A DNA stretch of 64,000 bases from Candidatus Peribacterales bacterium (lineage in GTDB: Bacteria > Patescibacteriota > Gracilibacteria > Peribacterales > Peribacteraceae): assembly GCA_020058765.1 (NCBI GenBank), contig JAGVDM010000001.1, positions 62,001 to 126,000 of the forward strand, given 5' to 3'. The notes under the pieces are model-generated. The model saw only the letters and a list, made by a program, of their open reading frames with translations, ran no database searches and had not been told where the DNA came from. The translations under genes and the position numbers were made by a program. Positions 1 to 8,542 of the stretch are shown here, piece by piece (position 1 is the first letter of the stretch; each line of letters starts with the position of its first letter).

Positions 1-1275
1 AACGGAAACGCAGTGACTTCCGTGCTTGCTATGGCGAGCGGTGGAGCGGATTCCGCCATGCGGTTTATTCGCGGCGAACGTGTGCAGCATCTTGCTGGCA
101 CACTGCGCAGTCGTTTCTCTGCATTCCACAAAGACCTGCGTGATCCTTCCAGGAAACGCCGAGCACACTTGCTGCTCATTGCCGCGGTGCTTGCCACGAT
201 CGTGATCGTGTGGGCAGTGGCGCACCTCACACTCTTTAGTCAGCGTAGTCAGACACGCGCGCAATTACAGGCGCTGGTAGAGGAAATCGAAACAGACCTG
301 CGTACAGCGGAAAACCGCCGTCTCACTGGGGAAATGGATGCGGCGAATGCCATCTTGCAGCGTGCCGAAGAGCGCGCCAAGCAGGTGATCGACAACGAGA
401 GCGGGTACTACCGTGACGAGGCAATGGAAATCTTTGCTCGTATCCAATCCAAGCGCGAGGAGCTCAATAATATCGTTCGCCTTTCGCCCCGCGTGGTCGC
501 CAACATTGCTGCCAAGAACCCCAATGTGAAAGCGCTCGGGTTCCTTGGTTTCGAAGATGAGGAATTCCTCGTCTACGATCGTCAGGATACGTATCGCGTG
601 TTGCACAACAGTATCGATGATCCGAGCCGCATTACCGAAGAAGAATTGATCTTGGATGGGGCGGACTTCCCTCGCTACCAAACAACTGTGTACCAAACAA
701 CAGGGAACGGCATGATGGAAGTCATTGGAGGCCAGTCGACTTCCATGAAGACAGAAGACCCAGCCGGATGGATTGCCGGCAAAGACATGAAGTCGTACCT
801 GCGGTTCATGTACGTGCTCTCGCCCGAGAACAATCAGATCTACAAGTATGAACGCCTGAGCAATCGGTACGCAGCACCGAGTGAATACAACGTGAACGGT
901 GAGCTCTCCGATGCGCTCGATATGGCCATAGACGGCAGTGTGTATGTACTCAAAGAGGACGGCCAAGTGGTGAAGCTGCTGCGTGGGGAAACGCAGCCCT
1001 ACACCATCCGCAATGCGCCCGATGGCTTACTGACGCATGCTACGAAAATCTTCAAGATCCCAGAGAGCAATGTGTACTTCCTTGATCCTGTCCGCGCTCG
1101 CGTGATCATCGTGACCGACGGCGGTCCGGCAGGCGATGCTTCGTATGTGAAGCAGTATGTGCTGGAGAGTGAAGGCGTGGGTGAGCTGATCGACCTCTTC
1201 GTGGATCCCGATGAAACACGGCTCTACGTCTCAGACGAGAAGCGTATCTACGCAGTTGATTTGAGTGCGAGTTAA
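1..1275 (+). CDS. Membrane-anchored propeller-like protein, 5' end cut by window
   Basis: The reading frame is open from the first base, so the true start may lie upstream; the first internal start is GTG at 13. The visible part is about 420 residues. A basic stretch precedes one transmembrane helix (about residues 50-75 counted from GTG 13, containing LLLIAAVLATIVIVW). A charged coiled-coil segment follows (about 77-140). The C-terminal 250 residues contain repeated short motifs such as QIYKYER, VYVLKEDGQVVKL and RLYVSDEKRIYAVD, which resemble blades of a beta-propeller. I do not recognise a named family. It may be the C-terminal half of a larger sensor or phosphatase-like protein, but that is a guess. 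Confidence 0.75.
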   Translation, partial: NGNAVTSVLAMASGGADSAMRFIRGERVQHLAGTLRSRFSAFHKDLRDPSRKRRAHLLLIAAVLATIVIVWAVAHLTLFSQRSQTRAQLQALVEEIETDLRTAENRRLTGEMDAANAILQRAEERAKQVIDNESGYYRDEAMEIFARIQSKREELNNIVRLSPRVVANIAAKNPNVKALGFLGFEDEEFLVYDRQDTYRVLHNSIDDPSRITEEELILDGADFPRYQTTVYQTTGNGMMEVIGGQSTSMKTEDPAGWIAGKDMKSYLRFMYVLSPENNQIYKYERLSNRYAAPSEYNVNGELSDALDMAIDGSVYVLKEDGQVVKLLRGETQPYTIRNAPDGLLTHATKIFKIPESNVYFLDPVRARVIIVTDGGPAGDASYVKQYVLESEGVGELIDLFVDPDETRLYVSDEKRIYAVDLSAS

Positions 1276-1302
1276 TCACAGGCCATATACGATCATTCCG
1301 AT

Positions 1303-1716
1303 ATGAAGCGCGTTCTCACATTCGGCACGTTCGACGGTCTCCACGCGGGGCACAAGGCGTATCTTTCCTTTGCACAGGCAATGGGTGATTTGTGGGTAGT
1401 CGTTGCGCGCGACGAAACCGTACGGCGGATCAAAAAACATGCGCCACGCCATTCCGAAGATGATCGCTATCGCGCGGTTGCAGAGGCATTCCCCAGTGCA
1501 CACGTGCAACTGGGTGACACAGAGGATTACTCCGTGCCGCTTGTTGCGGTGAATCCCGACCTGATCGTGCTCGGTTACGATCAGCAATTACCTCCGGGCA
1601 TTGATCCATCGTACTTCCCCTGCCCTGTTGTACGAGCCCCGGCATTTGAGCCAGAAACCTACAAAAGCACACTTATACGCAAAAGAGAGGAAGAATCATC
1701 GCAAGAATTGCCCTGA
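1303..1716 (+). CDS. Cytidylyltransferase-like nucleotidyltransferase
   Basis: A 137-residue protein of the HxGH nucleotidyltransferase superfamily. GTFDGLHAGH at residues 7-16 is the nucleotide-binding motif, and STLIRKR near the C terminus matches the ISST.IR-type motif. The size and the GTFDGLH form are closest to glycerol-3-phosphate cytidylyltransferase and archaeal-type FAD synthetase; the sequence alone does not settle the substrate. It lies 29 bp before the desaturase gene on the same strand, so a role in lipid head-group or glycerol-phosphate chemistry is possible but inferred only from position. Confidence 0.85.
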   Translation: MKRVLTFGTFDGLHAGHKAYLSFAQAMGDLWVVVARDETVRRIKKHAPRHSEDDRYRAVAEAFPSAHVQLGDTEDYSVPLVAVNPDLIVLGYDQQLPPGIDPSYFPCPVVRAPAFEPETYKSTLIRKREEESSQELP

Positions 1717-1745
1717 GTTTCATCGGCGCCTACAATCCCTTTGTC

Positions 1746-3017
1746 ATGCAAGATGCGACTGCTGCCGTGGCACCCGTGAACCACTTTCCCGCTGTCCGGA
1801 AGCTGGTCGCAGATGAGGGGCTATTTGCGCATAGGCCAGTATGGTCTATTGGTGCACTCATAACGAATATACTGCTCTTTGTTGCGGGTTTTGCGGCGCT
1901 CTTCTTCTTCCGCCCCGTGTGGTTTGCGCTGCTCGATGCAGTGTTCCTTGCAGTGCTCAGTGGTCAGTTCGGTTTCCTGATGCACGATGCAGGGCACAGG
2001 CAGGTATTCAAAAAAACATGGAAGAACGACGTATTTGGTTATATTGCGACGTTCTTTAATGGCAACAGTTTCCGTGCGTGGATGAAGGGGCACAACGAGC
2101 ATCACGATCATCCGAATCATGTAGATATGGATCCGGATATTGATGTTTTCTTTCTGTCATACACAGAGGATCAAGTGGATGAACACGGCTCACTCATGCG
2201 GTATCTCACTCGCTTCCAGGTGTGGTATGTGCTTCCGATTTACACGCTTGTTGCGCACTTCATGCGGTACGGCGGCTTGCGGCGCCTATTTGGTCATCAC
2301 CCAGCGCGCCTCATTGTCCTCGACATGTCGCTCATTGTTGCATGGCATATCGTGTACTACGGCGGCGCATTCTTTGCACTTGGTCTTTGGAAGGGGTTGC
2401 TGTTTCTTTTTGTGCACCAGGGGCTCACGGGCATCTACCTCGCACTTGTGTTCGCGCCCAATCACAAAGGCATGCCGATCATTGAGCGCAATAGCCCCAA
2501 CCTCAACTGGTTCGATCGCCAGGTGATGACATCTCGCAATGTACGTGGGCACCCTATTACAGACCTGCTCTACGGTGGGCTGAACTTCCAAATTGAGCAT
2601 CACCTCTACCCAACCATGCCGCGCCTGCAGCTGCGCCGTGCGGCACGGATCACCAAGAAGTTCTGCCAAGAGAAGGGTGTGGATTACTACGAAACAGGCA
2701 TCATCCGATCGTACTACGAGGTGTTTCAGCTGATTCATTCGATCGCGGAGTACGCACGGAACCTCCGGAGGCCGGTGAGCGTACTACAACAGCAGCTTGC
2801 ATACTTTACCGAGCAGCTCCGCAGCGACCTCAATACACTCAAGCAGCAGATCCCCGATGATGAAATTCACACGATTGCACTCGCTCGTTGCGAAGAGGCA
2901 AGGCAGGCACTTTCCGATAACATGGCGCTGCGCAAAGAGAATATTCTGCGACAACGAAAGGAGATCCAGGAGCTCATGGTTGTTGTGCGGCAGCGTCTGC
3001 AGCCCAAGCAGAACTAG
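1746..3017 (+). CDS. Membrane fatty-acid desaturase (acyl-lipid type) with C-terminal coiled coil
   Basis: A 423-residue integral membrane di-iron desaturase. The three histidine boxes are present: HDAGH (80-84), HNEHH (116-120) and QIEHH (282-286). The QxEHH third box is typical of front-end (delta-6-like) or acyl-lipid desaturases. Hydrophobic pairs surround residues 35-80 and 165-250. Residues after about 330 are hydrophilic and heptad-like (LRSDLNTLKQQ, ALRKENILRQRKEIQELM), an extension I would not expect in a standard desaturase. It would introduce a double bond into membrane lipid acyl chains, using O2 and an electron donor that is not visible here. No Shine-Dalgarno motif precedes the ATG. 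Confidence 0.92.
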   Translation: MQDATAAVAPVNHFPAVRKLVADEGLFAHRPVWSIGALITNILLFVAGFAALFFFRPVWFALLDAVFLAVLSGQFGFLMHDAGHRQVFKKTWKNDVFGYIATFFNGNSFRAWMKGHNEHHDHPNHVDMDPDIDVFFLSYTEDQVDEHGSLMRYLTRFQVWYVLPIYTLVAHFMRYGGLRRLFGHHPARLIVLDMSLIVAWHIVYYGGAFFALGLWKGLLFLFVHQGLTGIYLALVFAPNHKGMPIIERNSPNLNWFDRQVMTSRNVRGHPITDLLYGGLNFQIEHHLYPTMPRLQLRRAARITKKFCQEKGVDYYETGIIRSYYEVFQLIHSIAEYARNLRRPVSVLQQQLAYFTEQLRSDLNTLKQQIPDDEIHTIALARCEEARQALSDNMALRKENILRQRKEIQELMVVVRQRLQPKQN

Positions 3018-3058
3018 TATTCCACTGCCCTCCTCTTCGTTGTGGGTGCGGGTATCCG

Positions 3059-3087
3059 TTGTGCGAATCCATCAAATTTGCTATACT
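3059..3087 (+). promoter_or_regulatory. Sigma-70-like promoter for the LPxTG-like protein gene
   Basis: TTGTGC at 3059-3064 and TATACT at 3082-3087 are separated by 17 bp, and TGC precedes the -10 (extended -10). The predicted start site near 3094 leaves a leader of about 19 nt without a Shine-Dalgarno motif before ATG 3113. Confidence 0.6.
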
Positions 3088-3112
3088 TATTCGAAACCTA
3101 CACCACACATCC

Positions 3113-3703
3113 ATGACCAATACACGTCCCCCATTGTGGAAGCAGTTGATTGGCGCCCTTGGCGGCGGTGCACTCGCACTCGCACTCTACGCTGGCTACA
3201 CCGTGGCCAAGCCAGAGCTGCACTCGCTTACAGGCTTGCTTGTGCTGCCACAGTCGCGCATCGATTCCGATGCCATCGGCGATGTACGCGTTGCGAGAGC
3301 GGATGTGAGTGAACGGGAAATGAAGCGTATCGCCTCGCGTGCACAGCGCATCGCTGCAGATTTCTCTGGCAACTACAATGCAGCAGCTCCTGTAGTTGAG
3401 GAACCAATTGCACCAATTGCTCCGATCGAAATGATCCCAATGGCAGAAGAAGATGAGGCAGAAATTGCTGCCGTGCAGGCGGAAATGGAAGCCATGCTGG
3501 AGGATGAAAGTGATCATGCAGAGGCATGGGACGATCAAGACATGCAGGCACTTATGCAGTACGACGAGGAGAAGTTCTACGGCAATACAGAAGCACTGCC
3601 GGATTCCGGCATTGGCGCATGGCTTGCCACACTCGTCGCGTTTGCTGGTGCAGGCATTGCACTCGTGCGCCGCAAGTGCGCACCGGTGCATCAGCACGCC
3701 TAA
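3113..3703 (+). CDS. Surface protein with LPxTG-like (LPDSG) C-terminal sorting signal
   Basis: About 196 residues. An N-terminal hydrophobic helix (about 12-32) acts as signal or anchor. The middle is acidic and rich in Glu, Ala and Met. The C terminus has LPDSG, then a hydrophobic helix of about 20 residues, then RRK and a short tail, which is the tripartite layout of sortase substrates. LPDSG is a variant of LPxTG. I see no sortase in this window. The ATG at 3113 is preferred over an upstream TTG at 3059 because the promoter lies between them. Specific function unknown. Confidence 0.7.
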   Translation: MTNTRPPLWKQLIGALGGGALALALYAGYTVAKPELHSLTGLLVLPQSRIDSDAIGDVRVARADVSEREMKRIASRAQRIAADFSGNYNAAAPVVEEPIAPIAPIEMIPMAEEDEAEIAAVQAEMEAMLEDESDHAEAWDDQDMQALMQYDEEKFYGNTEALPDSGIGAWLATLVAFAGAGIALVRRKCAPVHQHA

Positions 3704-3720
3704 TGGGCTAGAGTGCGCTT

Positions 3721-4470
3721 ATGGCGCTTCTGCCTTTTCCATTGGGGCTCCTGCTCTTCGTCCTTGGGGCAAGCCTTGGGAGCTTTGGGAATGTGCTCAT
3801 CGCCCGCATGCCCGCAGAGCTGGGCATTGGCGGGCGTTCGCGTTGCCCACGCTGCGGCGTGCAGCTCGCTGCGTGGCAGCTCATCCCTTTAGTCAGCTTC
3901 GGCTTGCTGCGCGGCCGGTGCGCCGGCTGCAAAGAACGGATCTCGCTGCAGTATCCTTTGGTGGAACTTGCTTCCGCGGCACTCTTCGTTGGTGCGGGAG
4001 TACACGTTGGCGGTGATCTCCTCCTCGCGGTATTGCTCGGCATCGCGTTGTGGCTTCTTTTGGTTATTTCAATCATCGACGCACGTACAGCGCGCATCCC
4101 CGATGCACTCAATCTGCCAATCATTGTTGCGGCGCTTGCCTATGCGATTGCACACGAAGCGATCCCATTTTCCGCTGTTGCTGTTGGTACGGGGTTCCTT
4201 GGTACACAGTGGATCGTGAGCCGCGGCAAATGGATGGGTTCCGGTGACGTACTTCTCATTACCGGTATTGCGTTCCTCCTCCCCGATTGGCGAGCAATGA
4301 TTATTGCGTTGGGTGTCGCATATATACTCGGCTCACTCTTTGCGTGCGTACTTCTGCTCCAGCGCAAGAAATCGCATGCAGACACATTGGCGTTTGGCCC
4401 GTTCCTCGCAGTTGGCGGGATGGCAGCTGTGTTCTTTGGTGACGCAGCGCTCGCAATCTTCCTGCAATAA
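3721..4470 (+). CDS. pilD: Prepilin peptidase (type IV pilin leader peptidase / methyltransferase)
   Basis: A 249-residue polytopic membrane protein of the A24 aspartic peptidase family. The N-terminal cytoplasmic loop carries the paired CxxC motifs (CPRCG and CAGCK) of bifunctional PilD enzymes, between GSFGNVLIARMP and YPLVELASA. The catalytic aspartates fit IIDARTARIPD (about residue 120) and the GSGDVLL segment. It would cleave after the glycine of the prepilins encoded at 12.8-18.3 kb and N-methylate the new N terminus. A TAGAGT hexamer at 3709-3714 lies 6 nt before the ATG, which fits a leaderless transcript. Confidence 0.93.
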   Translation: MALLPFPLGLLLFVLGASLGSFGNVLIARMPAELGIGGRSRCPRCGVQLAAWQLIPLVSFGLLRGRCAGCKERISLQYPLVELASAALFVGAGVHVGGDLLLAVLLGIALWLLLVISIIDARTARIPDALNLPIIVAALAYAIAHEAIPFSAVAVGTGFLGTQWIVSRGKWMGSGDVLLITGIAFLLPDWRAMIIALGVAYILGSLFACVLLLQRKKSHADTLAFGPFLAVGGMAAVFFGDAALAIFLQ

Positions 4471-4509
4471 AAATGGGCCTCTCGGCCGAATGAAATGGGC
4501 CAGAGGCCC
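4465..4509 (-). terminator. Intrinsic terminator of the small RNA
   Basis: GGGCCTCT (4475-4482) pairs with AGAGGCCC (4502-4509), extended inward by GGCC/GGCC with a one-base bulge. On the minus strand it is followed by a U-rich tract that overlaps the pilD stop codon at 4468-4470. On the plus strand no U-tract follows, so it is directional. Confidence 0.75.
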
Positions 4510-4583
4510 GTGATGTGCCAACTGCGTACTTTTTGCGAGCCCCATGAAGGGGTCGTCCACGGATGTAGAAGTACTACGTTGGT
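4465..4583 (-). ncRNA. Candidate structured small RNA between pilD and smpB
   Basis: A minus-strand unit of about 118 nt bounded by a strong promoter (4590-4617) and an intrinsic terminator (stem GGGCCTCT/AGAGGCCC at 4475-4509, then ATTTTTATTG). The 5' half folds into a long-range helix (CCAAC paired with GTTGG, GTAC with GTAC, separated by a 3x3 internal loop). That helix encloses a hairpin CGACCCC-TTCAT-GGGG(C)TCG. No convincing ORF lies inside. It does not match tmRNA, 4.5S SRP RNA (no GNAR-loop core) or 6S by eye. Confidence 0.65.
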
Positions 4584-4589
4584 GCAAGC

Positions 4590-4617
4590 ATTCTATGTAA
4601 AAATGGAAATTTGTCAA
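4590..4617 (-). promoter_or_regulatory. Promoter of the small RNA
   Basis: On the minus strand, a consensus -35 TTGACA (4612-4617) is separated by 16 bp from TAGAAT (4590-4595). It fires away from smpB and toward the convergent pilD 3' end. No protein start lies downstream. Confidence 0.75.
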
Positions 4618-4659
4618 TAGTGGTCGTTTCTCTCCGGGTTTCCGCGCATACTACGCACC

Positions 4660-5100
4660 GTGAAAGTTGTCGCACAGAATCGGCGTGCCCGGTACGACTA
4701 CGAAATTATCGATACAGTCGAAGCGGGAATCATGCTCACGGGGCAGGAGGCAAAATCCTGTCGCCAGGGGAATGCGAATCTCGCAGGTGCGTATGTATCT
4801 TTCGCGTCCGGCAAAGCAGTGCTCAAGAATGCCAGTATCGCTCCCTATGCATATGCGGGGCCGCTCCCAGAGTACGATCTACACCGTGATCGTCCTCTCC
4901 TCCTCAAAAAAGCAGAGGCGGCGAAGCTCGATTCTCTGCTAGCGGAAAAAGGAGTGAGCTTGGTACCGCTGGAAATAAAGGCAGGCAAATACATCAAGGT
5001 ACTTCTTGGTCTTGGTCGTGGGCGAAAGCGTTTAGATAAACGCGAGAACATCAAAAAGCGCGATATTGATCGGCAGCTCCGGCGAGGCGAAGATGCTTAA
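4660..5100 (+). CDS. smpB: SsrA-binding protein SmpB
   Basis: A 146-residue protein that binds tmRNA and delivers it to stalled ribosomes for trans-translation. Family hallmarks are present: NRRARYDYEIIDTVEAGIML at the N terminus, TGQEAKSCRQGNANL, then the basic C-terminal tail KRLDKRENIKKRDIDRQLRRG that mimics a codon-anticodon helix. GTG start; a CATACT hexamer at 4647-4652 lies 7 nt upstream, consistent with a leaderless mRNA. The stop codon overlaps that of the convergent gene by two bases. tmRNA itself is not in the window. Confidence 0.95.
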   Translation: MKVVAQNRRARYDYEIIDTVEAGIMLTGQEAKSCRQGNANLAGAYVSFASGKAVLKNASIAPYAYAGPLPEYDLHRDRPLLLKKAEAAKLDSLLAEKGVSLVPLEIKAGKYIKVLLGLGRGRKRLDKRENIKKRDIDRQLRRGEDA

Positions 5101-6209
5101 GTAAGCATCTCTTGGAATTTATCCGGATCGACATCCGTTGCCTGTGTGGCCATCGCAATGCCGAAGTACCGCAACTCGTGCATATGCGCCTGCAGCTTTT
5201 TACAGTACTGCTCGAAGATGTGCATGAGCCGTTTTTGATTCCCGGAATTCTTGTCGTCCACGGTCTGGCTCGCGATGAATTCCAGCGCCGGCATGCGCTT
5301 CATGAGCAATTGCCGGTCTGCGTATTCGATCTTGTCTTTGTCGAGCAGCGGAGCGATCAAGTGGTCGAGGATAACATCAGGCGGGCATTCCATCGCATCC
5401 ACCATCGCGCCGTCTTTGCCGGCGGGAATCTGCTCGTTCGCGGCATCAATGAGATCGGGATTGTCGATGAGCCATTGCTGCAGTTCGTCTTGAAGCATCT
5501 TGAGCAATTCGTTGCGCTCCTTATCGTCGTACACTGCGCAATGCTTCAGCTTCTCGCGCATTCGTAGGCGCAAATCAAGCAGAGGCGTGCGGAGCTTCTC
5601 GCCGTTGATGTAGAACAGTTCGGGCAGGGCGGAGATCAGCAGTTGCTGCGTATGCAGATCGGAATCGAGGTTCGGCTGCGGGCCGAGAAGATGCTTTGCC
5701 ACTGCCTGATCCTTCGTGTCCACCTTAAGAGCTGAAACCCACTTCTTACCCATGCTGCCGTCCGCCAGCTGCACGTCCACGCTCGCGGGGCGCGCCTTGT
5801 AATCGCCCTCCAGCGGGTGGTGTTCGTCCGCATTGATGACGATCTGGCCCTCGCGCGCGATCAGCCGTAGATCTGTGCGGATGCGCAGACTCATCTCATC
5901 CGGATGCATCTGCCATGTATGTAAAAACCGCCCTGACGTCAGCGTAAGCTTGTGCGCCAGATGCTGCAGGAGCTTTCGACGATCGCCGAAATCCTGCCCG
6001 GCAAGCTCGGGCATAGTGCTCAGGTGCGCACCTAATCTTTGACGTGTGTCCTCCACGAAGTGCGCCAGCGTTACAGGCACTTCGCCAGGGAGTGATGATC
6101 GGGTCCAGTTGCTCTCGTGCTCAAACTGCTTCACGAGCAGTGCGTCGTAGGTCGCGTGGTCTTGCACCACGTTCTTAAAGAGCCGCATATCTGGAGCGTT
6201 CTGTGGCAT
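5097..6209 (-). CDS. Unknown protein of about 370 residues
   Basis: I recognise no family. The ATG at 6209 (MPQNAPDMRLF) is preferred because upstream in-frame sequence overlaps recR and looks non-coding. The protein appears soluble, with no signal peptide or membrane segment, and alternates charged helical stretches (LLKMLQDELQQWLIDNPDLI; LLMKRMPALEFIASQTV). It carries several acidic/His-containing segments but no clear catalytic motif. It runs convergent to smpB (stop codons overlap) and divergent from recR, with an overlap or gap of only tens of bases. Confidence 0.75.
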   Translation of the reverse strand: MPQNAPDMRLFKNVVQDHATYDALLVKQFEHESNWTRSSLPGEVPVTLAHFVEDTRQRLGAHLSTMPELAGQDFGDRRKLLQHLAHKLTLTSGRFLHTWQMHPDEMSLRIRTDLRLIAREGQIVINADEHHPLEGDYKARPASVDVQLADGSMGKKWVSALKVDTKDQAVAKHLLGPQPNLDSDLHTQQLLISALPELFYINGEKLRTPLLDLRLRMREKLKHCAVYDDKERNELLKMLQDELQQWLIDNPDLIDAANEQIPAGKDGAMVDAMECPPDVILDHLIAPLLDKDKIEYADRQLLMKRMPALEFIASQTVDDKNSGNQKRLMHIFEQYCKKLQAHMHELRYFGIAMATQATDVDPDKFQEMLT

Positions 6210-6282
6210 GAAAGTGGCAGATTCTAGGCAATTTACGGGTGCAATGCACACAGATACTAGTGTTTCTGTTAGCATGCGGCCG

Positions 6283-6882
6283 ATGTCTCTTTTGCCTCCG
6301 CAAATCACCCGCGCAATCGAGGAATTCAGCAAGCTCCCGGGCATTGGCCCCAAGAGCGCAGAGCGTCTTACATTCCACCTACTCCGCAGTTCCAGGGCAT
6401 CACCAGAGAACTTAGGACGTGCGTTGATCGATCTGAAAAACGAATTAAAATACTGCACCGCATGCCAAATGGTCACGCTGCAGGAGCAGTGTGCGGTTTG
6501 CACTGATACCGGTCGCGATCATGCACTGATTCTTGTGGTGGAAAATCCCCTCGATGTCGTCGCATTCGAGCGTACATCGTACAAGGGTGTGTACCACGTG
6601 CTCCATGGTGTACTTTCACCCATCGATGGCATGGGTCCCGAGCAGCTCAAGCTTCGTGAGCTCGTAGCGCGCTGCAAAGACGGCGCGGTTCAGGAAATTG
6701 TTGTGGCAACGAATCCCGATGTAGAGGGCGAGGCAACCGCGAGTTACATCCAGCAACAGCTTGGCGCCGTGGTACCAAAAATCACTCGCCTTGCGCATGG
6801 TCTCCCCATGGGTGCAGACATCGAATTCGCAGATCAAATGACGCTCAAGGAGGCACTGATCGGTCGACGGTCACTCCGGTGA
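6283..6882 (+). CDS. recR: Recombination protein RecR
   Basis: About 199 residues, the standard RecR length. It has an N-terminal helix-hairpin-helix (KLPGIGPKSAERLTFHLL), a four-cysteine zinc finger (CTACQ...CAVC), a Toprim domain (ILVVENPLDVVAFE) and a C-terminal GLPMGADIEFADQMTLKEAL motif. RecR works with RecO (and RecF) to load RecA onto SSB-coated gaps. ATG 6283 is chosen because a TAGCAT hexamer (6270-6275) lies 7 nt upstream; ATG at 6274 is an alternative. Confidence 0.95.
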   Translation: MSLLPPQITRAIEEFSKLPGIGPKSAERLTFHLLRSSRASPENLGRALIDLKNELKYCTACQMVTLQEQCAVCTDTGRDHALILVVENPLDVVAFERTSYKGVYHVLHGVLSPIDGMGPEQLKLRELVARCKDGAVQEIVVATNPDVEGEATASYIQQQLGAVVPKITRLAHGLPMGADIEFADQMTLKEALIGRRSLR

Positions 6883-6900
6883 AGCATTCGCAAAACGTTC

Positions 6901-8418
6901 TTAGTGCCTAAATCCGCGAATCCCTGTAAAAATCATAGGAATCTTCAGCTCGTTCGCTTTCGCAATCACTTCGTCATCGCGAATCGATCCGCCCGGCTGA
7001 ATGATTGCAGCGATTCCGTTCTTCACCGCCTCCTCCACGCTATCGGGGAACGGGAAGAATGCGTCACTCGCCATCACTGCGCCCTGTGCTCGTTCACCAG
7101 CACGGCGCACGGCGATGAGTGTGCTATCCACACGGCTCGTTTGGCCGCAGCCGATACCCACCGTCACATTATCCTTCGCGAACACGATTGCATTGCTCTT
7201 GGCATGCTTTACCACCTTCCATGCAAACAGTAGATCGGTGATTTGCTCCTTGGTGGGCTGTGTTTCCGTCACCACTTTCAAGTCGTCGTGCGTCACCACT
7301 TTGCGGTCCTCATCCTGCACAAGCATGCCGCCAAGAGCCGTGCGGAATGTTGCGCGTTCTTCACCTTCTGCGGGCATATCCGCCTCCAGCACACGCAGCT
7401 TCGGGCGCTTCTTTAAGAGCTCAATCGCCTCTTCGCTGTAGCTTGGCGCAATGAGGAGTTCTGCAAAGATTTTCTGATCGATGATCTTCTGCACCACTGC
7501 CGCAGGGCACTCACGGTTGAGTGCGATGATCACACCAAAAGCACTCAGGCGGTCGGCGTCGTAGCTCTTTTGGAATGCTTCGGCGATGTCGTCGTCCGTT
7601 CCCACGCCGCTGGGGTTGGCATGCTTAATGCATGCTGCAGTGGGTTCTGGGAATTCACACACAAGGTTCCACGCACCGTCTGCGTCCAGAATATTCAGGT
7701 AACTCATTTGTTTCTCTTCTTGCACCACGCGCCACGTACGAGGCTGGCCGTTGAGATCATAGAATGCGCCCCACTGATGCGGATTTTCACCATAACGCAG
7801 ATCTGTTCTACTGGTGAGCATCAATCCCGTGTGCTCCTGGCCAGAGAGTGCGGCAACAATCGCGCTGTCGTATGATGCAGTGCGAAGAAACACTTTTGTT
7901 GCGAGCGTCTCACGCATTTCCAGTGATGTATTACCGCCGTGTTCCACCATATCGGCGAGTACCGGTGCGTAGTCGTTCGGGTCACAAATTACAGTGACGT
8001 GCGCAGAATTTTTGGCCGCACTACGCAGCATCGTCGGTCCACCAATATCAATCTGTTCGATCAATTCTGCCCGCGTCTTGCTTGGATCAGCTGCGGTTTC
8101 TTCAAACGGATACAAGTTCACTACCACAAGGTCGATTGGTTGGATGCCCAGCTCCTGCGCCGTCTTTTCGTGTTCAGGGTCATCTCTGCGGTACAAAAGT
8201 CCTCCGGTGATCATCGGGTGCATTGTCTTCACTCGACCCGAAAAGCACTCGGGGAACTTTGTGACGTCTTCCACTGAAATCACAGCAATTCCGGCTTCAG
8301 ACAGGGCTTTCTGCGTCCCGCCTGTCGATACTAATTCCCACCCCATATCCACGAGTGTCCGGGCGAAATCCACAATGCCAGTCTTGTCGGAAACGGAGAG
8401 AAGGGCGCGCTTGGTCAT
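6901..8418 (-). CDS. purH: Bifunctional AICAR formyltransferase / IMP cyclohydrolase
   Basis: A 505-residue protein catalysing the last two steps of de novo IMP synthesis. The N-terminal MGS-like cyclohydrolase domain shows ALLSVSDKTGIVDFA, the STGGT motif and GRVKTMHP. The C-terminal formyltransferase domain shows RYGENPHQ, IKHANPSGVG, the KSNAIV segment and IQPGGSIRDDEVI. Full length. It stands alone, with no other pur genes nearby. It faces recR tail-to-tail with an 18-bp gap. Confidence 0.96.
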   Translation of the reverse strand: MTKRALLSVSDKTGIVDFARTLVDMGWELVSTGGTQKALSEAGIAVISVEDVTKFPECFSGRVKTMHPMITGGLLYRRDDPEHEKTAQELGIQPIDLVVVNLYPFEETAADPSKTRAELIEQIDIGGPTMLRSAAKNSAHVTVICDPNDYAPVLADMVEHGGNTSLEMRETLATKVFLRTASYDSAIVAALSGQEHTGLMLTSRTDLRYGENPHQWGAFYDLNGQPRTWRVVQEEKQMSYLNILDADGAWNLVCEFPEPTAACIKHANPSGVGTDDDIAEAFQKSYDADRLSAFGVIIALNRECPAAVVQKIIDQKIFAELLIAPSYSEEAIELLKKRPKLRVLEADMPAEGEERATFRTALGGMLVQDEDRKVVTHDDLKVVTETQPTKEQITDLLFAWKVVKHAKSNAIVFAKDNVTVGIGCGQTSRVDSTLIAVRRAGERAQGAVMASDAFFPFPDSVEEAVKNGIAAIIQPGGSIRDDEVIAKANELKIPMIFTGIRGFRH

Positions 8419-8489
8419 TTGCGTGATTGTTCGAAGCGGAAGCCAGTGTAGCCCCCTTTTGCCACAGTTGTCAGGTGGGATTCCTGCGA

Positions 8490-8518
8490 TTGTCCGAAAA
8501 GCGATTTTCTGCTACAAT
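8490..8518 (+). promoter_or_regulatory. Extended -10 promoter for the response regulator / pil genes
   Basis: TTGTCC (8490-8495), a 17-bp spacer and TACAAT (8513-8518), with TGC directly before the -10. The predicted start near 8525 gives a leader of about 18 nt to ATG 8543. Confidence 0.65.
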
Positions 8519-8542
8519 ATCTACGAAAACAGACAAACACCC

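Noticed and set aside
3059..3112. TTG start for the LPDSG protein
   Set aside because: The TTG is part of the -35 element of a good promoter; ATG 3113 lies downstream of the predicted transcription start.
4465..4660. tmRNA (ssrA) next to smpB, or SRP RNA
   Set aside because: The interval is too short for tmRNA, no tRNA-Ala-like ends or tag ORF are present, and the SRP core (GGAA loop with flanking conserved bases) is absent.
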